A stretch of 64,000 bases of DNA from Nocardioides islandensis. Lineage in GTDB: Bacteria > Actinomycetota > Actinomycetes > Propionibacteriales > Nocardioidaceae. This document shows positions 35,129 to 44,597 of the stretch, in pieces. The position numbers and the translations under genes were made by a program. The DNA lies in NCBI RefSeq assembly GCF_015352455.1, contig NZ_JADKPN010000001.1:682001-746000 (forward strand). The letters are read 5' to 3'. Below the pieces are notes generated by a model. That model did not search any database, had not been told where the DNA came from, and worked only from the letters and a program-made list of their open reading frames with translations. Within the stretch, counting starts at the first letter, position 1. Every line of letters begins with the position of its first letter.

Positions 35129-35761
35129 ATGGGGCGCATGTCCCGAGGAGTGTCACGCCGCTCGGTGGGACACCGGGTCCGCGTGTGGCCCCGGGTACGG
35201 GCCTCGCTGGCCGTGCTGACGGCCGTGGCCCTGCTGGCCGGTTGCACCCCGACGGACGACTCCGGTCCTCCCGGGCCCGACGGCCCGGCGAACGCCGTCC
35301 TGTCGGTGACGACCATCGGGTCCCGGCTGCCCTCCTCGACCCGGAACCGCCTGGAGTCGCAGGTGAGCGACGTCCTGGCGGCGTACGTCGTGGGCGCCTT
35401 CCTGGGCGACTATCCGCGGCAGGACTTCCTCGGTGGTTTCGACCGCTTCACCAGTGGTGCGGCCAAGCTGGCCGTCGCCGACATCGACGCGCTGACTGCG
35501 TCCGGGTTCGAGAAGGTCACCGCCGTCCGGGCGACTCGTCTGGACGCGCGGCTGTCGTTCCTGGCCCCCGACGACCGCGCGGTCGGCGCGTCGGCCTGGG
35601 TCGACTTCGCGTTCGACGTCGCCCAGGGCGGCTCCACCGTCAAGGTCCGGCTCACGGGGCGCCTGGCACTGGGCCTGGTCGATGGAACCTGGGCGGTCTT
35701 CGGCTACTCCCTGGTGCGCGACGACAGCGACGCGCTCCCGGTCGAGGTGTCGTCCTCGTGA
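35129..35761 (+). CDS. Lipoprotein of unknown function upstream of an LCP gene
   Basis: A 210-residue precursor; ATG 35138 is a second possible start. The basic N-terminus, hydrophobic core and lipobox LLAGC mark a membrane-anchored lipoprotein. The mature part has a Pro/Gly-rich linker, then a mixed alpha/beta region (DVLAAYVVGAFLGDYPRQDFLGGFDRFTSGAA, later LSFLAPDDRAVGASAWVDFAFDV) that resembles Mce-associated or SnoaL-like folds. No active-site motif is seen. Its stop overlaps the GTG of the LCP gene, so both act in the envelope. Confidence 0.75.
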   Translation: MGRMSRGVSRRSVGHRVRVWPRVRASLAVLTAVALLAGCTPTDDSGPPGPDGPANAVLSVTTIGSRLPSSTRNRLESQVSDVLAAYVVGAFLGDYPRQDFLGGFDRFTSGAAKLAVADIDALTASGFEKVTAVRATRLDARLSFLAPDDRAVGASAWVDFAFDVAQGGSTVKVRLTGRLALGLVDGTWAVFGYSLVRDDSDALPVEVSSS

Positions 35762-36687
35762 GGCGCGCGCTGGGTCTGACCGGGTGGGTGCTGCGCATCC
35801 TGCCCGTCGTGGTCGTCCTCCTCGTCGCCGTCCCCGGATCCGCCGTGCGCCCCACCTCGATCGCCCTGACCACGGTGCAGCACGCCGAGGGGTACGACGC
35901 GGGGGGCGACGTCGTGTGGGTGCTGGTGCTCGGCTCCGACGCGCCCCCGGGTACCTCGATCGTCGAGGGGGACACCGACGCGATCCAGCTGCTGGGCATC
36001 GACGCCGGCACGGGAGCGGCCGCGGCCATCGGGATCCCGCGCGACACCTATGTCGACCTCGGCGGCGAGAAGGGACGCATCAACGTCGCGTTGAGGACGG
36101 CGAAGGGGGACCCGGCCCTCGTCGCCGGGGCGGTCGCCGACCTGGTCGGCATCAGTCCCGACTTCGTGCTCGTCACCGGCGGGCAGGGCTTCGAGGCCAT
36201 GATCGACACCCTCGGCGGGGTCACCGTGGACTCGCCCGTGGCGTTCGACACCGACGACGGGGGGATGCACGTCGTCAAGGGCCCGAACCACTTCGACGGC
36301 GAGCAGGCCCTGGACTTCGCGACCACCCGGCGCGCGTTCGCCGGCCCGGGGGACTTCGTCCGGTCGGCCAACCACCAGGCGCTGCTGCTCGGGCTGTTGA
36401 ACCAGCTCCAGGCCCGGGACGACCGGGAGGGGTTCGTCGAGGCCATGGCGCTGGCCTCCCTCGACGGCATCGACACCGACGCGTCGCCCCTCGACCTCTA
36501 CCGGCTGCTCAACGCCCTGACCGCCGTCGACCCCGACCAGGCGAAGGGCTGCATCCTGGTGGGCGAGGAGAGCCAGGACCCGGTCGGCAACTTCGTCGTG
36601 CTGCCCGACAGCGTGCTGGGCCACCAGCTCGGGGAGGACGCCGTCGATGACGCGACGTTCGACCAGGGGTGCGAGGGCTCTCCCTAG
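35758..36687 (+). CDS. LytR-CpsA-Psr (LCP) family glycopolymer transferase
   Basis: A 309-residue protein with one N-terminal membrane helix (about 9-30) and an extracytoplasmic LCP domain. Conserved pieces are WVLVLGSDA, AIGIPRDTYVDL, NVALRTAKGDPALVAGAV, VTGGQGFEAMIDTLGGVTVDSP, and LDFATTRRAFAGPGDFVRSANHQALL with the catalytic Arg residues. LCP enzymes join lipid-linked glycopolymers to peptidoglycan, in actinobacteria arabinogalactan-like or teichoic polymers. The GTG start overlaps the lipoprotein gene. With the acyltransferase and methyltransferase nearby, this marks a surface-glycan region. Confidence 0.88.
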   Translation: MRRALGLTGWVLRILPVVVVLLVAVPGSAVRPTSIALTTVQHAEGYDAGGDVVWVLVLGSDAPPGTSIVEGDTDAIQLLGIDAGTGAAAAIGIPRDTYVDLGGEKGRINVALRTAKGDPALVAGAVADLVGISPDFVLVTGGQGFEAMIDTLGGVTVDSPVAFDTDDGGMHVVKGPNHFDGEQALDFATTRRAFAGPGDFVRSANHQALLLGLLNQLQARDDREGFVEAMALASLDGIDTDASPLDLYRLLNALTAVDPDQAKGCILVGEESQDPVGNFVVLPDSVLGHQLGEDAVDDATFDQGCEGSP

Positions 36688-36697
36688 GGCCTTCCCC

Positions 36698-37360
36698 TCA
36701 CGTGCTCGGGCTCTCCATCCCTGCCTCGCGGGCCAGCACGATCGCCTGTGCCCGGTGGGCCACCTGCAGCTTGGCGAAGATGTTGCTCGCGTGGTTGCGC
36801 ACCGTCTTGACCGACAGCTGGAGCTCCCGCGAGATCTCGGAGTTGTCCTTCCCCTCGGCGATCTTCCCGAGGATCTCCCGCTCCCGGTCGGTGAGCTCGG
36901 GGAAGGCCGGGGCCGTCGGCCGGCTCCGCACGTGGCGGAAGTACGACGTCACGCGCTCGGCGATGCCGGGCCCGAAGATCACCTCGCCGGCGCCCACCGC
37001 CTCGATGGCGCGTCTGATCTCCTGGCGCTTGGCACCCTTGAGCAGGTACCCGCGGGCGCCGGCCCTCACGGCGGCGAAGACCGAGTCGTCGTCCTCCATC
37101 ATCGTCAGCACCAGCACGCTGATGTGCGGCGACGAGGCGACGATCCGGGCGGTGGCCTCCACGCCGTTCAGCTCGGGCATGTGGAGGTCCATCACCACGA
37201 CGTCCGGCTGCAGGCTCAGCGCCATCTCCGCCGCCCGTCGGCCGTCACCCGCACGGCCGACCACCTCCACGCCGTCCATCGCACCCAGCAGCGACTCGAG
37301 GCTGTGGCGGAACTCCTCGTGGTCGTCGACGACCAGCACCCGCAGCGACTCCATGCTCAT
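36698..37360 (-). CDS. NarL/FixJ-type response regulator
   Basis: A 220-residue regulator. The receiver domain has the acidic pair VVDDH, the phosphoacceptor Asp58 in VVVMDLHMPELNG, and the conserved Thr and Lys (VLVLTMMEDD, GYLLKGAK). The C-terminal LuxR-type HTH is ELTDREREILGKIAEGKDNSEISRELQLSVKTVRNHASNIFAKL. The ATG at 37360 overlaps the kinase stop (ATGA); ATG 37354 is also possible. It pairs with the histidine kinase directly upstream on the same strand. Target genes are unknown; the surface-glycan genes next to it are candidates. Confidence 0.9.
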   Translation of the reverse strand: MSMESLRVLVVDDHEEFRHSLESLLGAMDGVEVVGRAGDGRRAAEMALSLQPDVVVMDLHMPELNGVEATARIVASSPHISVLVLTMMEDDDSVFAAVRAGARGYLLKGAKRQEIRRAIEAVGAGEVIFGPGIAERVTSYFRHVRSRPTAPAFPELTDREREILGKIAEGKDNSEISRELQLSVKTVRNHASNIFAKLQVAHRAQAIVLAREAGMESPST

Positions 37361-39633
37361 CCCCCGTCGAGGCCCCCGTCGAGGCCCCCGTCGAGACGGA
37401 GCGGCAGGCGGGCCTCGACCGTCGTCCCCCTGGCGTCCGAGGTCACCGTGCACACGCCACCGACCTCCTGGGCCCGCTCCCTCATGGAGAACAGGCCTAC
37501 ACCAGCCGGGGAGCCGGCGACCAGCCCGTGGCCGTCGTCGCGGACCCGCACGTGCAGGTCCGTGCCGTCTCGCCGAAGCGTGACGGTGCAGGCGCGTGCC
37601 CCACTGTGCTTGACCGCGTTGGTGACGGCCTCGACGACGATGCGGTACGCCGCGACCTCCACCGCTGCGGGCAGTGGCTCGACCGAGTCGTCGGCGTCGA
37701 CCGTCCAGACCACGGCCCCGTCGCCCGCGGTCAGCTCGTGCTGGGCGGCGCGCTGACGCAGGGCCGACACGAGGCCGAGCTGGTCGAGTGCAGCCGGGCG
37801 GAGGCCGTCGACCAGGCGGCGTACCTCCGCTATCTCGTCGCGCGCCAGGTCGGCGAGGCCGGCCACGACCTCGGCGGCCTGTTCGGGATCCGACTCCACC
37901 AGCTCGTGGGCCGACTCGAGGCGCATGGCCAACACGGCCAGGGACGGCCCGAGCCCGTCGTGCAGGTCGCGCCGCAGCCGCCGGCGTTCCTCCTCGCGCG
38001 CCGTCACGATCTCCTGGCGCGAGCGCTGGAGCTCGCTGTTCGCGAGGACGGCCTGGACCAACGTGCCGACCTCCGCGCCGACGTCCTCGAGCAGCCGGCG
38101 GTCGCCGCGGCCGAACGGGTCGCGGTCCGGGGCCACCTCCAGGTGCAGGGAACCGAGGCGGACGCCGCCGACCACCAGCTCGACGCTCACCGGCTGCCGG
38201 CCCTGCGGCTCGCCGACCGAGGCCAGCACGACGTCCTCACCCGACCCGGCGGGGACCTCGATGACGGCGTGGGAGAGCCGAAGCCGGCGCGACAGCAGCG
38301 TCAGCGTCTCGGTGAGCGCCTCGGTCGTGCCGGTCGTGGCGTCGAGGCGGCGCAGCGCGGAGACGACGGTCCGCGGCAGGTCGCGGTCGCCGTACACCAC
38401 CCGGCGGACACCTCGCTGGACCGCCACCGCGAGCGGCAGCACCACCAGGGCGACCGCGCCTCCGGCGAGGATCGGTCCGACGGAGGCGTCGGTCGCGAGG
38501 CCGACCGTGCTTGCGACGGCGACGAACGCCGCACCGACCACGGCCGCCACGGCGCCCTGGGTCACCGCGCGACGGACGGCGGGCTCGATGGCGTCGAGGC
38601 GGTAGCCCACGACCGCGACGACGAGGCCCGCCACGACGGGCGCGGCCAGGAGCAGCATGAGGGCGTCCCAGGGGATGACGGGGTCGCCGGCCACGAGCTC
38701 GGGCAGGTCGCCCAGCAGCAGGCGCGCGGCGAGGCCGGCGGCGAGGACGAGGAGGGCCAGCCGGACGGCGAGCCTGGCTTCCCGGCCGGGCGCGTCTCGG
38801 TAACCGGACGCGAGTGCCAGCAGGACGGCGGGCACGGCAAGCACGGCCGCCGGGACGGCCACCGACAGCAGTGAGCGCGTCTGCTCCGGCCCGTCGACGG
38901 TGAGGGACCGGCCGACCGCCCAGGCGGCGTACCCGGCGAACGGCAGCAGCAGCGCGACGGGAAGGATCCACGGCCGTGCCTCCAGCCGGCCCGGTGGGGC
39001 GCGCAACGTGACGGCGCTCAGCACGGCCAGGCCCAGACCCAGGGCGCACAACACCTCGCTGGTGACGTGCGGCCACAGGCCCCTGCCGCCCGCGAGGTCG
39101 ATGGCGCCGACGCCCCAGCGTGTCGACGCGAGTCCGGCGGGGATCAGCGTCATCGCGCCCAGGAAGGACCTCGCGGCCCCCAGCTCCGGCCGCACGAAGA
39201 AGGCGACACCTCCGGCGAGCATGAGGAGGAGGCCGGTGACGACCACCGGCAGGTCCTCCCGGAGGGCGGCCGCAACGGGGAAGCGGTGCAGGGTGACCGT
39301 GCGCTGGAACTCCTGGCCGAGGCCGCTCGCGCCGACCTGGACGACGGTGTAGGTGACGTCGTCGCCGACCGCCCGCCGGTCGGAGGCGGCGCCGGACAGC
39401 CAGTCGCGGACGGGTCTGCCGTCGACCTCGGTGATCCGGTCGTCCACCTCGAGGGGCGTGGTCCCGTAGGTCTCGGTCACCGGCAGTGAGCCACCCCAGC
39501 CCGGCCCGCCGCTGAGCGGCGGCGACCAGACGACCGTGCCGTCCGAGGGACGCAGGAGCAGACCCACGACGAGCCACGCGACCGGGAGCGCCCAGGCCGC
39601 TGCGATCACCAGGAAGCGGGCGGCACGCGACAT
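37357..39633 (-). CDS. Sensor histidine kinase with PDZ-like, multi-helix and GAF-like regions (NarL-type partner)
   Basis: A 758-residue membrane kinase from ATG 39633. After the first helix an extracytoplasmic PDZ-like segment (LEVDDRITEVDGRPVRDWL) is followed by about nine further helices. A GAF-like region comes next, then the HisKA_3 dimerisation box EERRRLRRDLHDGLGPSLAVL with the phosphoacceptor His. The HATPase domain has VVEAVTNAVKHSGA and DDGHGL and VGLFSMRERA. The order resembles ComP-like kinases of peptide-sensing systems. The C-terminus ends in three LDGG units encoded by a 12-bp tandem repeat. The stop overlaps the response-regulator start, so both are made together. The signal is unknown. 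Confidence 0.87.
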   Translation of the reverse strand: MSRAARFLVIAAAWALPVAWLVVGLLLRPSDGTVVWSPPLSGGPGWGGSLPVTETYGTTPLEVDDRITEVDGRPVRDWLSGAASDRRAVGDDVTYTVVQVGASGLGQEFQRTVTLHRFPVAAALREDLPVVVTGLLLMLAGGVAFFVRPELGAARSFLGAMTLIPAGLASTRWGVGAIDLAGGRGLWPHVTSEVLCALGLGLAVLSAVTLRAPPGRLEARPWILPVALLLPFAGYAAWAVGRSLTVDGPEQTRSLLSVAVPAAVLAVPAVLLALASGYRDAPGREARLAVRLALLVLAAGLAARLLLGDLPELVAGDPVIPWDALMLLLAAPVVAGLVVAVVGYRLDAIEPAVRRAVTQGAVAAVVGAAFVAVASTVGLATDASVGPILAGGAVALVVLPLAVAVQRGVRRVVYGDRDLPRTVVSALRRLDATTGTTEALTETLTLLSRRLRLSHAVIEVPAGSGEDVVLASVGEPQGRQPVSVELVVGGVRLGSLHLEVAPDRDPFGRGDRRLLEDVGAEVGTLVQAVLANSELQRSRQEIVTAREEERRRLRRDLHDGLGPSLAVLAMRLESAHELVESDPEQAAEVVAGLADLARDEIAEVRRLVDGLRPAALDQLGLVSALRQRAAQHELTAGDGAVVWTVDADDSVEPLPAAVEVAAYRIVVEAVTNAVKHSGARACTVTLRRDGTDLHVRVRDDGHGLVAGSPAGVGLFSMRERAQEVGGVCTVTSDARGTTVEARLPLRLDGGLDGGLDGG
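37361..37396. repeat. Three tandem 12-bp units at the kinase/regulator junction
   Basis: CCCCCGTCGAGG occurs twice and CCCCCGTCGAGA once, head to tail. On the minus strand they encode the repeated LDGG tail of the kinase and also supply the G-rich stretch before the regulator start. The copy number could change by slippage without breaking the frame. Confidence 0.7.
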
Positions 39634-39761
39634 CGTGCGCTCATCGTGCACCGCTTCGTCGTCAGCGGGTAGGAATGCGTGCCCACGGATCAGAAGGCTC
39701 CAGGCGGGTCCGCGCGACGGCGCGCAAGCTTCGTCCCGCCCAGCGGTCGACAGCTTCCGCC

Positions 39762-40157
39762 GTGCTCATCGACACTCTCGACGTGAGCGACGAGGCGCAC
39801 CTGAGCGACGTGGAGCGACGGCGGCTCCGGGCGTTGGTGGCCAAGGACCTGGACGCTGCCATGCCGTTGCACGCCGACGACTACCAGCTGGTGACGCCCG
39901 GTGGCGGGACGCTGTCCAAGCAGGACTACCTGGAGGGGATCCGATCGGGGCTCCTGGACTACCGCGTGTTCGAGCCGGACGGGGAGATCGCCGCTCGGGT
40001 CGTCGGCGACGCCGGGATCGTCCGCTACCGCGTGCGCATCGAGATCATGGTCGACGGCAGCCTCGACACCGGGACGATGTGGCACACCGACTACTACGAG
40101 CGCCGTGAGGGGCGCTGGCAGGTCGTCTGGTCGCACGCGACCCGCATCCGTGCGTGA
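39762..40157 (+). CDS. NTF2-like / SnoaL-fold protein (DUF4440 type)
   Basis: A 131-residue single-domain protein from GTG 39762. A longer frame from ATG 39675 exists, but its extra codons have low third-position GC and look untranslated. The pattern LRALVAKDLDAAMPLHADDYQLVTPGGGTLSKQDYLEGI, then VRYRVRIEIMV, GTMWHTDYYERREGRWQVVWSHATRI, is that of the cone-shaped alpha/beta fold found in ketosteroid-isomerase-like proteins. Catalytic residues cannot be assigned and no partner gene is adjacent. It converges on the caiD-like gene. Confidence 0.78.
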   Translation: MLIDTLDVSDEAHLSDVERRRLRALVAKDLDAAMPLHADDYQLVTPGGGTLSKQDYLEGIRSGLLDYRVFEPDGEIAARVVGDAGIVRYRVRIEIMVDGSLDTGTMWHTDYYERREGRWQVVWSHATRIRA

Positions 40158-40170
40158 CGCACGAGCCGCG

Positions 40171-40956
40171 TCAGCGGCCCTTCCACACGGGCTTGCGCTT
40201 CTCCGCGAACGCGCGCGCGCCCTCCTTCTCGTCCTCGGACTCGTAGAGGCGCTCGACCGCCGGGAGCCGGCCGTTCGTGACCAGGTCCATGGCCTCGACG
40301 AACGTCAGCGACTCCGCGACGCGGGCGACCTCCTTGATGGCGGCAAACACCAGGGGCGGGCCGGAGGCGAGGTGGCGAGCGGTCTCCCACGCTCGCGCGC
40401 GCACCGCGTCGTCGTCCTCGAGCACGTCGTTCACCAGGCCCCAGCGGGCCGCCTCCTCGGCACCCATCCAGCGTCCGGTGAGGAGGAGGTCCATCGCGAC
40501 GTGGAAGGGCATGCGCTTCGGCAGCTTCACCGTGGCGGCGTCGGCGAGCGTGCCGGCGTTGATCTCGGGAAGCCCGAACTGGGTGCTCGACGACGCGTAG
40601 ATCAGGTCGCAGGAGAGGGCCAGCTCGAAACCGCCGCCCATGGCCAGGCCGTGCACCGCAGCGATCACCGGCTTGCCGAGGTCGGGCAGCTGCTGGATGC
40701 CGCCGAAGCCGCCGACCCCGTAGTCGCCGAGCACGTCGTCCCCGGCCGCCGCGGCCTTGAGGTCCCAGCCGGCGCAGAAGAACTTGTCGCCCGCGGTGCG
40801 CACGATCGCCACGCGCAGGTCGGGGTCGTCGCGGAACGACGCGAAGAGCTCGCCCATCTCGCGGCTGGTGGCCAGGTCGATGGCGTTGGCCGGCGGGCGG
40901 TCGAGGGTGACCTCGAGGACGCCGTCCTCGCTCCGGGTGTGCAGCGCGTCGCTCAT
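40171..40956 (-). CDS. caiD: Crotonobetainyl-CoA hydratase-like enoyl-CoA hydratase
   Basis: A 261-residue crotonase-fold enzyme. Its sequence tracks Escherichia coli CaiD closely from memory: LDRPPANAID, FFCAGWDLKAAA (oxyanion-hole loop), GLAMGGGFELALSCDLI, LPEINAGTL, TGRWMGAEEAARWGLVN and the terminal AFAEKRKPVWKGR. CaiD hydrates crotonobetainyl-CoA to L-carnitinyl-CoA. The neighbouring acyl-CoA dehydrogenase gene, 4 bp upstream on the same strand, could supply the unsaturated substrate from gamma-butyrobetainyl-CoA. This would fit with the betaine catabolism genes at the start of the window. A general enoyl-CoA hydratase remains possible. Confidence 0.8.
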   Translation of the reverse strand: MSDALHTRSEDGVLEVTLDRPPANAIDLATSREMGELFASFRDDPDLRVAIVRTAGDKFFCAGWDLKAAAAGDDVLGDYGVGGFGGIQQLPDLGKPVIAAVHGLAMGGGFELALSCDLIYASSSTQFGLPEINAGTLADAATVKLPKRMPFHVAMDLLLTGRWMGAEEAARWGLVNDVLEDDDAVRARAWETARHLASGPPLVFAAIKEVARVAESLTFVEAMDLVTNGRLPAVERLYESEDEKEGARAFAEKRKPVWKGR

Positions 40957-40960
40957 CGGG

Positions 40961-42127
<1,167 letters not shown>

Positions 42128-42129
42128 GC

Positions 42130-42149
42130 CTGAGCGTAGCGACGCTCAG
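42130..42149. promoter_or_regulatory. Perfect inverted repeat before the acyl-CoA dehydrogenase
   Basis: CTGAGCGT-AGCG-ACGCTCAG is an 8-4-8 perfect repeat ending 3 bp before the GTG and overlapping the stop of the GNAT gene. It could end the GNAT transcript or act as an operator for acd-caiD. Confidence 0.5.
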
Positions 42150-42721
42150 CCGAGCGGCAGCCGCATGACGACCCGCGGGAACCCTGCGGTCACCGAGCGG
42201 GTGTCGGCGACATTGGTGAAGCCCGCGCTCTCGAACAGCCCGCGCGTCCCGACGAAGGCCATCGTCAGGTCCACCTTCTTCCCCTGGTTGTCGACCGGCA
42301 CCGCCTCGACGGCCGGCGCGCCCTGTGACCGAGCGAGCTCGACGGCACCCTCGACGAGCCGCAGGGAGATGCCGCGGCCACGGAACCCCGGGCGCACGCG
42401 GACGCAGAAGATGCTCCACACCGGCAGGTCGTCGACCGCGTCGATCTTGGTCGAGCGCGCGACCGGCAGGTCCGCACGTGGCGCGATGCCGGCCCAGCCG
42501 GCGACCTCGCCGTCGTCGTACGCGAGCACGCCGGGAGGGACCTTGCGGCGGCACAGCCTCCGCACGTACTCGCCCCGCTCCCGGCCCACCAGCGACTTGT
42601 TCGTCGCCGAGTCGACGCGGTGGCTCAGGCACCAGCACACGGTCGCGTCCGGGTCCTTCCTCGGCCCGAGCATGGTCGCCACGTCGGCGAAACGCGTCGC
42701 GGGGCGCACCTCGACAGCCAC
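42146..42721 (-). CDS. GNAT family N-acetyltransferase
   Basis: A 191-residue enzyme from GTG 42721. The acetyl-CoA site is VRPGFRGRGISLRLVEGAVELA (key part RGRGISLRL), after the strand WSIFCVRV. The N-terminal part has CWCLSHR and PPGVLAYDDGEVAGWAGIAPR, and the C-terminus has GLFESAGFTNVADT. It transfers an acetyl group from acetyl-CoA to an amine of unknown identity. It shares a 24-bp divergent promoter gap with the MDMPI-type gene and appears to be leaderless. Confidence 0.83.
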   Translation of the reverse strand: MAVEVRPATRFADVATMLGPRKDPDATVCWCLSHRVDSATNKSLVGRERGEYVRRLCRRKVPPGVLAYDDGEVAGWAGIAPRADLPVARSTKIDAVDDLPVWSIFCVRVRPGFRGRGISLRLVEGAVELARSQGAPAVEAVPVDNQGKKVDLTMAFVGTRGLFESAGFTNVADTRSVTAGFPRVVMRLPLG

Positions 42722-42728
42722 GACTGCG

Positions 42729-42738
42729 ACGCTAGCCT
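42729..42738. promoter_or_regulatory. Overlapping divergent -10 boxes with leaderless starts
   Basis: TAGCGT on the minus strand (42734-42729) and TAGCCT on the plus strand (42733-42738) overlap at a shared TA (42733-42734), within GCTAGC. Each ends exactly 8 nt before its start codon (GTG 42721 minus, ATG 42746 plus). The whole gap between the two genes is 24 bp. Confidence 0.65.
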
Positions 42739-42745
42739 GCGCGCC

Positions 42746-43366
42746 ATGGACGACGTCCTGCGACGGCAGTGGGAGCACCTCCGGGCCTGGCTCGAGGAGG
42801 AGGACGTGCTCGGCCGCGCCGATCTCGCCACCGGCCTGGGCGACTGGACCGTCGGCGACCTGGTCGCGCACCTGGGCCTCGGGCTCCGGCTCGTGCAGGG
42901 CATCGCCGAGGCGCCGGACGGGACCGTGCCGATCACCCTGCGCGAGTACGTCGCGGCGTACCCTCCCGCGGCCGCGGCGATCGCCGGCCAGACCGAGGAG
43001 ATCCAGGCCGAGCTCGGCGACGACCTGCTGGCGGGCCTGGACGCGATCGCGGCGGCGGCGTTCGCCCACCTGGCCACCATCCGCAGCCCCGTGGTGCTGG
43101 GCCGCCGCGGCCCGATCAGCCGCGACGACTACGTGCTGACCCGGCTCCTCGAGCTCGTGGTGCACGGCGACGACCTCGCGCGGGCCCTGGACGTGCCGCG
43201 CCACCCCGGCGATCCCGAGGCGGTGGTGACCGTCGCGACCGTGCTGGCCGTGGGCTACGGCGAGGTCACCGGAGGACCGCCGCCCGGCGCCGCGCGGCCG
43301 CTGGACTGGATCAGGCTGGCCGGCGGCCGGATCCCGAGCGAAGACCCGAACCTGCCCCTCTTCTGA
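42746..43366 (+). CDS. Maleylpyruvate isomerase-family (MDMPI/DinB-like) mycothiol-type enzyme
   Basis: A 206-residue four-helix-bundle protein. The N-terminus LRRQWEHLRAWLEEED and DWTVGDLVAHLGLGLRLV give the metal-ligand His of the MDMPI_N domain, and LTRLLELVVHGDDLARALD supplies the HxxD-type second site. Mycothiol-dependent maleylpyruvate isomerases and many uncharacterised relatives share this layout in actinobacteria. It may act in thiol-dependent detoxification. The reaction is unknown. Confidence 0.8.
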   Translation: MDDVLRRQWEHLRAWLEEEDVLGRADLATGLGDWTVGDLVAHLGLGLRLVQGIAEAPDGTVPITLREYVAAYPPAAAAIAGQTEEIQAELGDDLLAGLDAIAAAAFAHLATIRSPVVLGRRGPISRDDYVLTRLLELVVHGDDLARALDVPRHPGDPEAVVTVATVLAVGYGEVTGGPPPGAARPLDWIRLAGGRIPSEDPNLPLF

Positions 43367-43385
43367 GCACTACGGTGGGGGTGAG

Positions 43386-44597
43386 ATGGAGCCCCCCACC
43401 GAACGCGACCAGTCCGCCCTCCAGTTCATCGCCGAGGGCGTGGTGGAGCTCGCCGGCTTCGACGTCGCGGCGATCAGCGTGGTGCGCGACGGGATCCTGC
43501 ACTACGCCGCCGTGGCGGGCGACGACCGGGCGCGGCGGGAGCTGGCCGATCTGAAGACGCCCGTCGAGGCCGTGCTCGCCGAGCTCGAGAACGCGGAGGA
43601 CTGGGGGCTGCTGAAGTTCGTGCCGTACGAGCGGGAGGCCGGCCACCTCGACGACTACTCGTGGATCCCGGACATCGACGTGTCCGACGAGCCGGACGCC
43701 TGGCACCCCCACGACCTGCTCTGCGCGCTGCTGCACGACGACAGCGGCACCCTGCGCGGGCTCCTGTCGATCGACCTGCCCCGCAACGGCCGGCGGCCCG
43801 GACCGGAGCAGCAGCGGATCCTCCAGCTGTACGCGCGCCAGGCGGCGCGGGCCGTGATCACCGCGCTCGAGCGGGGCGAGTACGCCGAGGGGCTGGCCCG
43901 CGAGCAGGCGGTCGCCGAGTACCGCGCGCAGCTGATGGACGTGCTGTCCCACGAGGTGCAGAACCCGCTGACCGCGATCCTCCAGAACGCCGAGCTGCTG
44001 CTCACCGAGGACCACCACGACGCCCTCACCGTGCGCGGGCTGGAGAACGTCCAGCGCGGGGCCCGGCGGATCGAGGCGATGTGCCACGACCTGCTCGTGC
44101 TCGCCCGCGTCGGCCGCCCGGACCGTCCGCTGGACCACGTGGTCGACCTCGTGGCGCAGACCCGCGGGGTGCTGGACCTGCTGGCCGGCGAGGCCGATGC
44201 CCGGGACATCGCGATCGAGCTCGACGCGGAGCCCGCCGAGCTGCTGGTGGTCGGCGACGTGCAGGACCTCGACGCGGTGGTGAGCAACCTGGTGGCCAAC
44301 GCCGTCAAGTACTCCGAACCCGGCGGGCGGGTCGCGGTGTCGCTGCACCGGGTCGACCAGCGGGTGCGCATCGAGGTCGTCGACCGCGGCGTCGGGATCG
44401 GCGAGGAGGACCGGGCGCGGGTCTTCGAGGAGTTCTTCCGCAGCACCGACCCGCGCGTGCGTCAACGACCGGGCACGGGCCTCGGCCTGGCCATCGCCGA
44501 GCGCGCCGTGTCCCGGCACGGCGGGACGATCAGCGTGCAGTCCTCGCCCGAGGACGGCACGAGGTTCGTCGTCGAGCTCCCCGTCTGGGACGGCTAG
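43386..44597 (+). CDS. GAF-domain sensor histidine kinase (soluble)
   Basis: A 403-residue kinase without membrane helices. Residues about 10-160 form a GAF-like sensor (FDVAAISVVRDGILHYAAVAG, then LLCALLHDDSGTLRGLLSIDLP). The HisKA box is MDVLSHEVQNPLTAIL with His189. The ATPase domain has VSNLVANAVKYSEPGG, DRGVGIGEEDRARVFEEFFR and GTGLGLAIAERAVSRHGG. No response regulator of the matching class is adjacent: the nearest, at 44594, is convergent and of NarL type, paired with its own kinase. So this may be an orphan kinase. TACGGT at 43371-43376 could be its -10. Confidence 0.88.
   Translation: MEPPTERDQSALQFIAEGVVELAGFDVAAISVVRDGILHYAAVAGDDRARRELADLKTPVEAVLAELENAEDWGLLKFVPYEREAGHLDDYSWIPDIDVSDEPDAWHPHDLLCALLHDDSGTLRGLLSIDLPRNGRRPGPEQQRILQLYARQAARAVITALERGEYAEGLAREQAVAEYRAQLMDVLSHEVQNPLTAILQNAELLLTEDHHDALTVRGLENVQRGARRIEAMCHDLLVLARVGRPDRPLDHVVDLVAQTRGVLDLLAGEADARDIAIELDAEPAELLVVGDVQDLDAVVSNLVANAVKYSEPGGRVAVSLHRVDQRVRIEVVDRGVGIGEEDRARVFEEFFRSTDPRVRQRPGTGLGLAIAERAVSRHGGTISVQSSPEDGTRFVVELPVWDG

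Noticed and set aside
36698..37453. Longer N-terminus for the response regulator starting at 37453
   Set aside because: It would lie inside the kinase coding end and adds only Arg/Gly/Pro-rich residues; receiver homology starts after 37360.
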